Source: CAZMVY01 sp964617875 (GTDB lineage Bacteria; Planctomycetota; Phycisphaerae; UBA1845; PWPN01). From it: a DNA stretch of 64,000 nt. Position numbers and translations under genes: made by a program. Below the pieces are notes generated by a model, which saw only the letters and a list, made by a program, of their open reading frames with translations, made no database searches and was not told the origin of the DNA. Positions 43,236-52,036 of this stretch are shown here, piece by piece (positions within the stretch are counted from its first letter, which is position 1; every line of letters starts with the position of its first letter). The stretch lies in assembly GCA_964617875.1 (NCBI GenBank), contig CAZUAI010000002.1, positions 1 to 64,000 on the forward strand. Direction: 5' to 3'.

Positions 43236-45449
43236 CTACCGGGCCACCTCCACCGTGACGCCGTCGGGATGATTCGGGAATCGGATCCCCAGCGTTACGC
43301 CGTCGCCGCGCGAGGAAACCTGGAGCCCGGTGCCGGCGGCATCGCGCCCGGCAACTCGTGCCGGCGGCCGGCTGCCCCAGAGAACGCGGACGACCGCCGG
43401 GGTCTCGGCCGGGCCGCGGACCGTGAATCGCAGAAGGCCGCCCTTGAACTCCTGGCTCATGAGCCGGTGCGTCGCGTGCAAGACCTGCGGCTCCGGCCGG
43501 CGGCCATCCTTGCCCTCGACGGCCTCCGTCACGTCGCGGTAGACGCCGCTGGAACCGGGCGACAGCCGCACGCCGTCGAGGACCGGCAATTCCGGCTCGA
43601 ACACGTCCACCAGCCTGCCGCGCAGCTCCAGTGGCGACGCCGCCGCGTGGGCAATCACGAACGGCCCCCGCCGCATGCAGAACCGCCCCGGCTCCGCGAG
43701 GCCGCGCGGCTCGTCCGCCTTGCGAAGCCCGGCGTCAATCAGCGGCAGGTACTCCTTCCTCGCGACGGCCGGATCGCCAAAGCGCCTCGGCGAGATCGCT
43801 CGCCGCGCCACCCAGCCCTTGCCGACGGACCGGTCGCCGTCACCGCCGGCGTTCCAGTCCAGCGCGGCCATCAGGTGATGGAGCGGCGATGCGAAGCCCT
43901 TCTTCTTCCACCACATGTCGGCCCCGCCGAGGTCGTCCGGCTCGCCAAAGACCAGCAGCGAACCGCCCTGCCGGACCCATTGCGCGATCGCCTCGTTGAC
44001 CTTCGCATTGAGCGGCTTCCATGCCTCGAACGAGAGGACGAGGACGCGGAACCGCGACGGGTAGCCCGGTTCCGCCATACGCTCCGCCACGCACGTGGTC
44101 GCCGGCACTCCGGCGTGAATCAGCGGCAGGAGCAGCCCGTACACCCCCTGGAGCAGCGGAAACGTCTCCTTCTCCCACAGCAGTGTGTCGGCCATCACGA
44201 CGCCGACCCGCTCCGACGGCTCCGCCGTGCACCAACGGCCGCCCTCGGGCACGTCCTGCAGCACCTGTGTGGCCGAAAGCGTCAGGATGCGGAAGCGTTC
44301 CGGCGCGGGCGTGCCGCCGCCTGTGGCGTGGCCCGGCAGGAAGATGCGGTCCGGCCAGGGCATGACCTCGTACTGCGCGACGTCGGGGAACAGCAGCATC
44401 GCGGCGACGCAGTGGCGATACCACTGCTCGAACTCCGGCCACGTGTGCTGCGGGTCATCCTCGACGGGGTCCACGAGCATCCACATCCGCTTGCGGGAGC
44501 CGGTGACGAGTTCGCTGAAGTAGCCGTAGAGGGCGTAGGCCGAGTCGAAAAACGTCTTCTCCGGCGAGTCGTAGTTGGCGAGGGCCCAGTTCACCGGTCC
44601 CGTCCAGACCTGGCCGATGTAACCGTCGACGTCGTGAGCGCCGACGGACGTGCCGAGGGGGGCGACAAGATGCGCGGCGTAATTGCTGTACAGGCTGTGC
44701 ACGGGCATGACGAACGCGATGTCCCGCTTGAGTTCGCGGGCCCTCTTCTTCGTCAGGGCGGCAAGCCTCTGCTCCAGCTCGAGGTAGAGTTCGCTCTTGA
44801 GCTGCGCCGTGAGAAAGCGGGCCTCGGGCGACGCGCTCTCCGGCTGCCACGGCGTGCCGTAGCGGCGGGCCCACAGATCGCGGAAAGCCTTCTCGTAGCC
44901 CGTGAACGCGTGCGCGAGAGGCTCCTCGGGCAGGATCGCGTCGGCGCCGACGTCGATCGATTGCAGCGTCATCTCCTCAAGGTATCGCATCCAGCCCTCG
45001 GTCGGCAGCATGTACGGCCGGATGCCCGCGCATTTGACGACCTCGTCCTTCTCGTTCCGCTCGACCTCGTCCGGGTGCGGTGTGCCGTCCCACTTGCCGC
45101 TCCAGTACTCGCCCGTCGCGTCCGAGTCGGCGAAGAACATGCGGCCGACGGCCCCCCCACGCTGCTTCCACGATTGAATGTGCCGGCGGAGCACGTCGGG
45201 CTTGTCGCCGTGGCGGTGAACGATGACGGCATCAACGGCGATCGCCAGCCGGGGGTCGTACGCGCAGTTCGTCTGGAACGTGGTCTTGGCGGCAAGGAAC
45301 GAGGAGCCGTTGGCCTTGCCGTCCTCCGCCGAAGCGGGACGACCGACAAGCATCGCTGCGCCCAGGCAGACGGCGGCGACCGCGCCGCTCCGCCGGGAAA
45401 GGGGTCTTTGGGAATCACGATTCCGCGAGTTTGCCGGTTGGGTGCTCAT
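43236..45449 (-). CDS. Secreted protein of unknown function, glycosidase-like
   Basis: A 737-residue exported protein. A basic region and hydrophobic segment (SGAVAAVCLGAAMLVGRPASA) form a signal peptide. The first ~400 residues look like a TIM barrel: DAVIVHRHGDKPDVLRRHIQSWKQRGG, then DVGADAILPEEPLAHAFTGYEKAFRDLWARRYGTPW with a possible acid/base glutamate. Around residue 530, SFEAWKPLNAKVNEAIAQWVRQGGSLLVFGEPDDLGG recalls the glutaminase-like domain of GH42 enzymes. A beta-sandwich end completes it. I could not place it in a named family. No clear ribosome site is visible before the ATG at 45449. It is divergent from the hemerythrin operon. Confidence 0.7.
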   Translation of the reverse strand: MSTQPANSRNRDSQRPLSRRSGAVAAVCLGAAMLVGRPASAEDGKANGSSFLAAKTTFQTNCAYDPRLAIAVDAVIVHRHGDKPDVLRRHIQSWKQRGGAVGRMFFADSDATGEYWSGKWDGTPHPDEVERNEKDEVVKCAGIRPYMLPTEGWMRYLEEMTLQSIDVGADAILPEEPLAHAFTGYEKAFRDLWARRYGTPWQPESASPEARFLTAQLKSELYLELEQRLAALTKKRARELKRDIAFVMPVHSLYSNYAAHLVAPLGTSVGAHDVDGYIGQVWTGPVNWALANYDSPEKTFFDSAYALYGYFSELVTGSRKRMWMLVDPVEDDPQHTWPEFEQWYRHCVAAMLLFPDVAQYEVMPWPDRIFLPGHATGGGTPAPERFRILTLSATQVLQDVPEGGRWCTAEPSERVGVVMADTLLWEKETFPLLQGVYGLLLPLIHAGVPATTCVAERMAEPGYPSRFRVLVLSFEAWKPLNAKVNEAIAQWVRQGGSLLVFGEPDDLGGADMWWKKKGFASPLHHLMAALDWNAGGDGDRSVGKGWVARRAISPRRFGDPAVARKEYLPLIDAGLRKADEPRGLAEPGRFCMRRGPFVIAHAAASPLELRGRLVDVFEPELPVLDGVRLSPGSSGVYRDVTEAVEGKDGRRPEPQVLHATHRLMSQEFKGGLLRFTVRGPAETPAVVRVLWGSRPPARVAGRDAAGTGLQVSSRGDGVTLGIRFPNHPDGVTVEVAR

Positions 45450-45592
45450 GGCGGCATTAGAAGGGCGGGCCGCTCCCCACGGCAACCCCGCACCGCCATC
45501 TTGCGTCCGTCCCGACCGCCGGACAAGCCGATCACACCAGTAACCCATTGCCAGAAATGACTTTGCGGCATGTCCGCTTTCCGGGCACGCGA

Positions 45593-45636
45593 CTTGATCG
45601 CCGTCAAGGCACCTGGCTCGGCGTCCGGCAACAATA
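45593..45636 (+). promoter_or_regulatory. FNR/DNR-type box and -10 of the hemerythrin-ygbA operon
   Basis: The perfect dyad CTTGATCGCCGTCAAG (45593-45608) contains TTGAT-N4-GTCAA, the form used by FNR/DNR regulators. A -10-like ACAATA lies at 45631-45636. This puts the expected transcript start near 45642, so the box is centred at about -41.5, the class II activator position. It fits genes for nitric oxide or low-oxygen response. Confidence 0.65.
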
Positions 45637-45706
45637 GCGTCGACCGCAGGGGCTCGTGTCGGAAGGGTTGCCGTCAGCCGTCGTGGTCGCTTTGAGGAGC
45701 AGAGCC

Positions 45707-46357
45707 ATGCAATACTCCCCGGCCATGCAGATCCTGGTGGACGAACACGACGTGATCCTCGCCGTGCTGGATGCCGTCGAGGCCATGGCGAACCGCGCGC
45801 ATCGCGGAGCCCCGTTCCCGCAGGAGTTCTTCGAGAAGGCATTCGACTTCCTGCCGACGTTCGCCGACAAGTGCCACCACGCGAAGGAAGAAGACCGTCT
45901 CTTCCCTGTGCTCGAGGCCCGCGGCGTTCCGCGCGAGGACGGGCCGATCGGCTGCATGCTCCGCGAGCACGAACAGGGCCGCGTCCACGTACGGGCCGTC
46001 CGCGAAGCGCTCGCACGCACCGCCGCCGGTGATACCGAGGCACAGGGTGCGGTATACCGCAACGCCGTCGCGTTCGTACAACTGCTGCGTCAGCACATCC
46101 GCAAGGAGAACGAGGTCCTCTTCGTGTTCGGCGATCAGCGCATGACGCCGGCGGACAAGGAGCAACTGCACCGCCAGTTCCAGTGCACGCAGCACAGCAT
46201 GCTCCCGCCGGGCACGCACGAGAAATACACGGCGCTGGCCAGGGAGCTTTGCGCCACTGCGGGCGTGCCCGACCACGTGCCCTATGGCGAGCGGTACACC
46301 GGACCGTTCTGCTGCGGGCACGAGCATGATCGAGGTCCGATCGCCAAGCCGGCGTGA
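45707..46357 (+). CDS. Hemerythrin-domain protein
   Basis: Di-iron four-helix protein of 216 residues, probably sensing, storing or detoxifying oxygen or nitric oxide. The metal ligands are visible in order: LVDEHDVI, KCHHAKEEDRLFPVLE, MLREHEQGRV and LLRQHIRKENEVLF. The last 50 residues have FCCGHEHDRG, a Cys/His-rich end that may add another metal site. GAGGAG lies 9 nt before the ATG at 45707; an upstream in-frame GTG is unlikely. ygbA follows after 7 bp, and an FNR/DNR-like box precedes the gene. Confidence 0.9.
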   Translation: MQYSPAMQILVDEHDVILAVLDAVEAMANRAHRGAPFPQEFFEKAFDFLPTFADKCHHAKEEDRLFPVLEARGVPREDGPIGCMLREHEQGRVHVRAVREALARTAAGDTEAQGAVYRNAVAFVQLLRQHIRKENEVLFVFGDQRMTPADKEQLHRQFQCTQHSMLPPGTHEKYTALARELCATAGVPDHVPYGERYTGPFCCGHEHDRGPIAKPA

Positions 46358-46364
46358 GGTCGGA

Positions 46365-46730
46365 ATGCGCAGTTGCGACGAGGACAAGGCGCTCCGCCGC
46401 GACCTGAAGACGCTGGCGTGTTTCATCCGCGTCTACTGCACGCACAAGCACGCCGACGTACCGAAGACGCCGGCGGCGCTGCAGACGCACGACGTCGAGG
46501 CGATCGCCGGCGGGCCGCTCCGGCTGTGCGATTCCTGCCGGAAGCTGCTTGCCCACGCCTTCGTCAAGCGGACACGGTGCCCCCTCACCCCCAAGCCGGC
46601 CTGCAAACATTGCCCGAGCCATTGCTACCACCCCGGCTATCGGGCTCGGATCCGCGAGGTCATGAGGTACTCCGGCCGGCGGCTCGTCATGACGGGCCGT
46701 CTCGATTATCTTCTCCACCTGCTCCGCTGA
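46365..46730 (+). CDS. ygbA: YgbA-like nitrous oxide-stimulated promoter family protein
   Basis: A 121-residue protein of the family named after E. coli YgbA, whose gene is controlled by NsrR and linked to nitric oxide tolerance. It shows the family pattern LACFIRVYCTHKHA, LCDSCRKLLAHAFVKRTRCPLTPKPACKHCPSHCYHPGYRARIREVMRYSGRRL, with seven cysteines suited to binding zinc or iron-sulfur. The biochemical activity is unknown. GAGG lies 6 nt before the ATG. It is tightly coupled to the hemerythrin gene, supporting a shared NO-stress function. Confidence 0.9.
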   Translation: MRSCDEDKALRRDLKTLACFIRVYCTHKHADVPKTPAALQTHDVEAIAGGPLRLCDSCRKLLAHAFVKRTRCPLTPKPACKHCPSHCYHPGYRARIREVMRYSGRRLVMTGRLDYLLHLLR

Positions 46731-46773
46731 AGGGCAGTCGGGGCGGACAGTCGATATGTTGCGAGGCGGTGTC

Positions 46774-47826
46774 ATGTTGAACTGGCGTACGGGCATCCTT
46801 TGTGCGGGGACGGGGTTGTTCGTGTGCGTGTGTGCCGCCCGGGCGGAACCGGCGGCGACATCGCGGCCGGCCGTGCGGGCGTCCGTGCCGATCCTGTACA
46901 GCAGCGACCTGTTACACCCTCACGATGACCCGGACGACCATTTCGACCTTGCCACGCTGTTCGCGATTCCCGAGTTCGACATCCGCGCCGTCGTGCTGGA
47001 TCTCGGCGAACGGCAGGCCCAGCGGCCCGGTACGGTCCCGCTGAAGCAGATGATGCACCTGACCGGCCGCACGGTGCCGTTCGCCAGCGGCCTTGTCGCG
47101 AAGCTCAAGGCCCCCGACGACAAGGCGACCGACCAGCCGGCGGCGGCGCAGGGCGGCGTGGAACTGATCCTGAAGACGCTCCGCGAGGCGCCCGAGCCGA
47201 TCACGATCTTCGAGACGGGCAGCCTCCGCGACATCGCGGCGGCGTTCAACCGCGAGCCCGATCTGCTCCGCGCCAAGGTCCGGCGGCTCTACGTGAACAC
47301 CGGCCACAGCGGCGGCGACCGCGAGTGGAACGTGGACCTCGACCCGCACGCCTTCGTCCGCGTGATGGGATCGAGGCTGCCGATCTGGTGGGTGCCCTGC
47401 TTCGGGCCGGACGGGTACAACTCGTTCTGGAAGTTCCGGCACAACCAGGTGCTCGAAACCGCGCCGCCGGGTCTGCAGTGCTTCTTCATCTACGCGCTGA
47501 ACAAGACGCCGCCGCAGGAGATCGACCCGATTCGCGCATTGAAGGACGGCCTGCCCCCGGCGGCGAAGGCGGCCATGTGGGAGCAGGAGCGCAACATGTG
47601 GTGCACGGCGGCGCTGCTCCACGCGGCGGGCCGGCCGGTCGTGCCGGGACGCCGAATCGCCTGGTTCGAGGAGAAGCGCGTGAGGCTCGACGCCAACGGC
47701 GCCACGCGCTTCGACGACGCCAACGGCGACATCGACGTGCTGACGTTTCGCCGGATCGAGGGTGCGGACTATGACGCGGCGATGACGACGGCGCTCCGAG
47801 ACCTGCTGCGGAAGCCGGGCCCATGA
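46774..47826 (+). CDS. Secreted nucleoside hydrolase-like protein
   Basis: A 350-residue exported protein resembling inosine-uridine nucleoside hydrolases. A signal peptide (GILCAGTGLFVCVCAARA) precedes HPHDDPDDHFDLATLFAIPEFDIRAVVLDLG, a variant of the N-terminal Asp cluster that binds calcium. It continues PITIFETGSLRDIAAAFNREPDLLRAKVRRLYVNTGHSGG and ends in a conserved-looking C-terminal part. The usual DTDPGxDD is altered, so catalysis is not certain. GAGG sits 7 nt before the ATG at 46774; an ATG at 46756 is also in frame. The stop overlaps the next start (ATGA). Confidence 0.78.
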   Translation: MLNWRTGILCAGTGLFVCVCAARAEPAATSRPAVRASVPILYSSDLLHPHDDPDDHFDLATLFAIPEFDIRAVVLDLGERQAQRPGTVPLKQMMHLTGRTVPFASGLVAKLKAPDDKATDQPAAAQGGVELILKTLREAPEPITIFETGSLRDIAAAFNREPDLLRAKVRRLYVNTGHSGGDREWNVDLDPHAFVRVMGSRLPIWWVPCFGPDGYNSFWKFRHNQVLETAPPGLQCFFIYALNKTPPQEIDPIRALKDGLPPAAKAAMWEQERNMWCTAALLHAAGRPVVPGRRIAWFEEKRVRLDANGATRFDDANGDIDVLTFRRIEGADYDAAMTTALRDLLRKPGP

Positions 47827-48974
47827 CGCCAAGCGGCCGTCCCGGTCCCCCTCCTCCCCTCCGGGCGAGGGGGCGGAGCAAGGCGCCGACCGCCCGTTGT
47901 GGCGCGGGCATCCTGCACGCGCGTCCCACCGCTTCCACGGCGGCGGCGTGCGTTCTTGTTGCCGTCCTCGTCGTCGCGATCACCGGCTGCGACGTACCGC
48001 TCGGCGTCCTGCCGGACTACGCCGACTCGCCGATCGACACCACCGGCTACGTGATCGAGCCGCTCCCGGTGACGCTCGCCGCGTCGTTCGCCCGCGGCAA
48101 CGACGTATACCTGGGCCTTGCCGACGGGACCATCCTGCGTGCCGACGACCGCGACCTCGCGTCGCCATGGGCGAATCTCAACAGCCCGCTCGACGCGGGG
48201 CCGCGGATGCTCTTCGCGTCGAGCGCCGGCGTGGTTTTCGCATCGCACAACGATCGGCCCACCTGGCGCACAGCCGACGGCGGGCAGACGTGGGCGGTCT
48301 GCCTCGACGCTCCCGTCTGGCGCATGGACGAGGACGACCTCGGCAACCTCTACGCCGGCAACTACGTCAAGGACGCCGAACACGTCGCCACGCTCCACAA
48401 GAGCGCCGACGGCGGCGCCACCTGGACCATCGCCTGGCAGGACGCGCGAAACCACCACATCCACACCGTTCGCTGGGACGACCGCGCCAAACGCCTGTAC
48501 ATCGCCTACGGCGACACGTCCGCCGCACGCGGCCAGGCATACTCCGATGACCGCGGCGCGACGTTCACCACGCTCGCCGAGGGGCGGAAGGAGGGCCATA
48601 CGGACGTCGCCTTCACCCGCGACTACGTCATCTGGGCCAGCGACGACCAGACCGGCCGCATCCTGCGCGTGGCGAGGAACACGGGCCGAACGCACACGCT
48701 CGAGGGCTCGCCGCAGTTCATGTGGTTCGCCGTGGCGGGCGATGAGCAGGTGTATGTCGGCACGATGACGGCGGCCCGGGAGGGCGGCCAGCGTGCGGCC
48801 CTCCTGGCATCGGAGGACCAGGGCGCGACCTGGCGGAAGCTGATCGAGACCGGCGTGTCCGACGGCCCATACGGGCAGGGATTCATTGCCGAGTCGCGTG
48901 CCCTCAGCGCGGGCGGCTGGCTATACTGTTGGGGCGGCGGGCAGTCGTATCGCGTGCGGCGGGCCCCGCGGTAA
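47823..48974 (+). CDS. Sialidase-like beta-propeller lipoprotein
   Basis: A 383-residue protein with a lipobox in VLVVAITGC at about residue 56, so it is probably lipidated after an unusually long Pro/Arg-rich leader. The mature part has repeated Asp boxes (RTADGGQTWAV, KSADGGATWTI, YSDDRGATFTTL, ASEDQGATWRKL) typical of BNR propellers, giving at least four blades. No catalytic residues were identified, so a binding role is likely. ATGA overlap couples it to the nucleoside hydrolase-like gene. The first 20 codons lie over a CCCCTCC/GAGGGGG palindrome and may not be genuine. Confidence 0.75.
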   Translation: MTPSGRPGPPPPLRARGRSKAPTARCGAGILHARPTASTAAACVLVAVLVVAITGCDVPLGVLPDYADSPIDTTGYVIEPLPVTLAASFARGNDVYLGLADGTILRADDRDLASPWANLNSPLDAGPRMLFASSAGVVFASHNDRPTWRTADGGQTWAVCLDAPVWRMDEDDLGNLYAGNYVKDAEHVATLHKSADGGATWTIAWQDARNHHIHTVRWDDRAKRLYIAYGDTSAARGQAYSDDRGATFTTLAEGRKEGHTDVAFTRDYVIWASDDQTGRILRVARNTGRTHTLEGSPQFMWFAVAGDEQVYVGTMTAAREGGQRAALLASEDQGATWRKLIETGVSDGPYGQGFIAESRALSAGGWLYCWGGGQSYRVRRAPR

Positions 48975-48977
48975 CCG

Positions 48978-50147
48978 ATGAATGCGAACGACGTCATCTC
49001 GCGGCTCCGTGATGCCTTGCTCGGCTCCGCACAGCGCGGGGCGTTTGTGCAACTCGTCCTGAGCGACGTCACAGCGACGGCCGACGAACCCGCCTGCGAG
49101 AAGATCGCGATCCGGCCCGCCCCCGGCAAGGCCGAAGGCACGCTGCAGGTCAACTGGTTCACCGCTGAACGGCACACCACGAAGAACCTCCCCGCGGCCG
49201 AGGCGACCGGCGTGCTCTCGCGGACGTTCCGGCGGGCGCACCTGCAGACGACGGCCGGCGACCTGCACATCCGCATCACGAAGAAGGGCAAGGTGCTGGC
49301 GAGCGAAGGCCGCCCGTCGGCCCCCGCCCCGCCCGCCGACCGCGAGCACGACCGGACCAAGCAATACATCCTGCCCGCCGACCGGCCAAGCCCGCTCCTG
49401 CAGGCCCTCGACATCCAGACGCACGCGGGCCAGGTCCGCGCCTCCCGCCGGGGCAAGTTCCACCAGATCAACCGCTTCCTCGAGATCCTCGCGTCGCTCC
49501 CGCTGCCCGAGCCTGGCGCCGTCCGCGTGATCGACTGCGGCTGCGGCGCCGCGTATCTGACGTTCGCGGCGCACCACTACCTGCGCGACATCCGCACGCT
49601 CGACCCGCACACGGTGGGGATCGACGCCCGGGGCGACCTCGTCGCCCGGTGCAACGGCCTCCGCGACCGGCTCGGCTACGCGAACCTGGCGTTCGTCGCG
49701 TCGCGTATCGCGGACTTCGACCCGCCCGCCGTGCCCGATATCGTGCTCAGCCTGCATGCGTGCGACACGGCCACGGACGAGGCCATCGCCCTTGGCATCC
49801 GGTGGCGCGCCCGGGCGATCCTCGCCGCCCCGTGCTGCCAGCATGAGCTGCGCGACCAGCTCGCCAACGACTCGATGCGGGCGATCCTGCGGCACGGCCT
49901 GCTCAAGGGCCGCCTGGCCGACGTCGTCACCGACGCCGCCCGCGCCGCCCTCCTCCGGCTGAACGGCTACCAGTGCGACGTGCTCGAGTTCGTCTCGCCC
50001 GAACACACGACGAAGAACCTCCTGCTGCGGGCCGAGCGGCGATCCTCCAAACCGCTGCCGGGCGCCGAGGACGACTATGCCGCCCTCAAGGCCGCGTGGC
50101 ACATCGCGCCGGTGCTGGAACGCCTGACGTCCGATGCCGGGGACTGA
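48978..50147 (+). CDS. SAM-dependent methyltransferase (Methyltransf_32 type)
   Basis: A 389-residue methyltransferase. The C-terminal half has motif I VIDCGCGAAYLTFAAHHYL and DIVLSLHACDTATDEAIALGIRWRARAILAAPCCQHELRDQL, a DxxxSLHACDTAT plus PCCQ pattern typical of Methyltransf_32 RNA- or protein-modifying enzymes. The N-terminal ~150 residues form a separate alpha/beta part. Ribosome site is weak (GGTAAC). It is 3 bp after the propeller lipoprotein. The substrate is unknown; rRNA or tRNA are possibilities. Confidence 0.85.
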   Translation: MNANDVISRLRDALLGSAQRGAFVQLVLSDVTATADEPACEKIAIRPAPGKAEGTLQVNWFTAERHTTKNLPAAEATGVLSRTFRRAHLQTTAGDLHIRITKKGKVLASEGRPSAPAPPADREHDRTKQYILPADRPSPLLQALDIQTHAGQVRASRRGKFHQINRFLEILASLPLPEPGAVRVIDCGCGAAYLTFAAHHYLRDIRTLDPHTVGIDARGDLVARCNGLRDRLGYANLAFVASRIADFDPPAVPDIVLSLHACDTATDEAIALGIRWRARAILAAPCCQHELRDQLANDSMRAILRHGLLKGRLADVVTDAARAALLRLNGYQCDVLEFVSPEHTTKNLLLRAERRSSKPLPGAEDDYAALKAAWHIAPVLERLTSDAGD

Positions 50148-50402
50148 ATCACATGGGGCAGGATCCGTCCGGCGGGGCAGCGTCGAAGCCGTCCGGAAGG
50201 CCGGCGAGGCATGCCGCCGCGTTCGCTGGATTCTCTGCGTCGAAGAGGCCGGTCTGGTGGGCTGCCCTGCATGGTTGGCCCGGTCCGTTGGGTCGCCGTG
50301 CAACGTCGCGGTAACGCCTGCCCGTCCGTCGTGCCGTTGTCGCGTCGGCCAGTCGGCCGGAGCCCGTGGGTCCGTTCTATCGGACACGCATGGGGACCAA
50401 CA

Positions 50403-50596
50403 GGCTGTAACCGTTTTGCGGTCTGGGGTCACGAACAGGCGGCTCTCTCGCTCGGTGGGTTCATGTCGTCGTGGCGCCTGTTTGTGTTTCGCGTTCCATT
50501 CGGGCTCCCGGCGTTTGAGGCGAAGTGGGCGTTGCTCGCTTCGAGCGATCCCTGGATCCCCGCTTTCGCGGGGATGACGGAGGGAGAGGAGTCTGG
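50403..50596 (-). repeat. Long dispersed repeat (copy 2, inverted)
   Basis: Reverse complement of the element at 55-250, including the REP palindrome (here GGATCCCCGCTTTCGCGGGGATGACGG, split by small changes) and the CTCGCTCGGTGGGTTC block. The gap 50148-50832 is filled by this and the following partial copies; I see no gene in it. Confidence 0.85.
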
Positions 50597-50621
50597 ATTC
50601 CCGCGTTCGCGGGAATGACGG

Positions 50622-50763
50622 TTTTGCGTTCCGTTCGGGTCGCCGGGGCCGTGAGGGGAGGCGGGTGTTGTCTTCTTTGAGCGATTCCTGGATTCCCGCG
50701 TTCGCGGGAATGACGGGGTGGGTGGTGCGTGCATTGTCCGTCGTTCCCGCGCGGGAATGACGG
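50622..50763 (-). repeat. Partial repeat copies and palindromes
   Basis: A second partial copy (GTTCCGTTCGGGTCGCCGGGG...GCGATTCCTGGATTCCCGCG) ends in the palindrome TTCCCGCGTTCGCGGGAA at about 50694-50711. A shorter palindrome, TTCCCGCGCGGGAA, lies at about 50743-50756. With the two palindromes at 50562-50620 this makes four in tandem. Confidence 0.75.
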
Positions 50764-50832
50764 GGGCTTTCGCCCGGAAGCGGGCGCGCGTAAAATCGCC
50801 GTCGCACGCAGACCAGGCGAAAGGCAATCGCG

Positions 50833-51954
50833 ATGACCTCAAAAGAACGCATGATGCTCGCGTTGAACCGGGAAAAGCCCGACCGGCTCCCGGTCAGCAT
50901 CCACCAGTGGCAGCAATACCACCTCGACAACTACATGGGCGGGGTCGATGCGCTCCGGGCCTTCGCGATGACCGGCATGGACGCCGCGATCCAGTATTTC
51001 GCCGCGATGGGGCAGTTCTGGATCCCCGAGGCCGAGCGGTACGTCGTCCAGACGCCCGAGTGGGTCGAGCAGGTCCGTGTCGTCGATGCCGACCCCGACA
51101 ACCGCATCCTCCACCACACGATCACGACACCCGGCGGCACGCTCACCTACCGGACCGGCGGCGACCGCACCACCACCTGGATCACCGAATACCTCATCAA
51201 GCGGCACGAGGACGTCGATCTCATCGACAAATACATGCCCGTCGCGCGGCTCGACCTGCGCCTGATCGCGGCCGAGTACGACCGCGTCGGCGACGCGGGC
51301 ATCCTCCGCGGATTCGTCTGGGGCGACCAAGCCGGCTGCTGGCAGCACGCCTGCTGCCTCATGGACACGCAGGAACTCATCCTCGAGGCGATCGACCACC
51401 CCGACTGGGTCCACCGCCTTCTCGACGCCCTCCTGCGCAAGAAGCTCCGGTTCATCGACGAGTCGCTGCGGGGGGCGAAGTTCGACATCATCGAGACCGG
51501 CGGCGGCGCCGGCAGCGACACGGTGATCTCGCCCGCGATGCACCGGGAGTTCTGCCTGCCGTACGACCGCCGGCTCCACCGGGCGTTGCACGATGCCGGC
51601 CACAAGATCACGTACCACACCTGCGGCGGCATGATGAACATCCTCGGGGAGATCGTCGCCAACGAGACCGACGCCTCGGAAACGCTCTCGCCGCCCGGCA
51701 CCGGGGGCAACATCACCGAGCCCGCCGACGTCCGCCGTGCCTTCGCCGGCAAGGTCGCCATGATCGGCGGCATGGACCAGTTCAACATCCTCACCCGCGG
51801 GACGGCCGACGAGATCCGTCGCGAGGTCCACCGCCTCTTCGAGGGCTTCGGCCGCGACGGCGGCTACATCCTCTCCGCCTCGGACCACTTCTTCGATACG
51901 CCGCCGGAGAACCTGCGCGTCTTCGCCGCGGCCGCGCGGGAATGCTCGTACTGA
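50833..51954 (+). CDS. Uroporphyrinogen decarboxylase-family protein (MtaA/MtbA-like)
   Basis: A 373-residue protein of the URO-D superfamily. It opens MTSKERMMLALNREKPDRLPVSIHQW and has TYHTCGGMMNILGEIV and GGMDQFNILTRGTADEIRREVHRLFEGFGRDGGYILSASDHFFDTPPENLRVF. The H-x-C pair in HTCGG can bind zinc, as in corrinoid:coenzyme methyltransferases. The key arginines of true HemE (near the N-terminus) are absent, so heme synthesis is unlikely. It may demethylate or transfer a methyl group from a methylated sugar or aromatic. The neighbours (osmC, gapN, uxaE) point to sugar catabolism. Confidence 0.82.
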   Translation: MTSKERMMLALNREKPDRLPVSIHQWQQYHLDNYMGGVDALRAFAMTGMDAAIQYFAAMGQFWIPEAERYVVQTPEWVEQVRVVDADPDNRILHHTITTPGGTLTYRTGGDRTTTWITEYLIKRHEDVDLIDKYMPVARLDLRLIAAEYDRVGDAGILRGFVWGDQAGCWQHACCLMDTQELILEAIDHPDWVHRLLDALLRKKLRFIDESLRGAKFDIIETGGGAGSDTVISPAMHREFCLPYDRRLHRALHDAGHKITYHTCGGMMNILGEIVANETDASETLSPPGTGGNITEPADVRRAFAGKVAMIGGMDQFNILTRGTADEIRREVHRLFEGFGRDGGYILSASDHFFDTPPENLRVFAAAARECSY

Positions 51955-52036
51955 ACCCCGGGCGCTGCGCGCCGCAACGCCCGCGCGGTATACTGCACGC
52001 GGCCCGGTCGGCGATCCGGGAGCCAGGAGGCATCCG

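Noticed and set aside
50148..50832. Short protein frames in both directions
   Set aside because: They run through repeated palindromic sequence, have no ribosome site and no homology-like motifs.
50833..51954. True uroporphyrinogen decarboxylase (hemE)
   Set aside because: The URO-D fold is present, but the N-terminal arginine motif of HemE is missing and HTCGG is typical of methyltransferase relatives.
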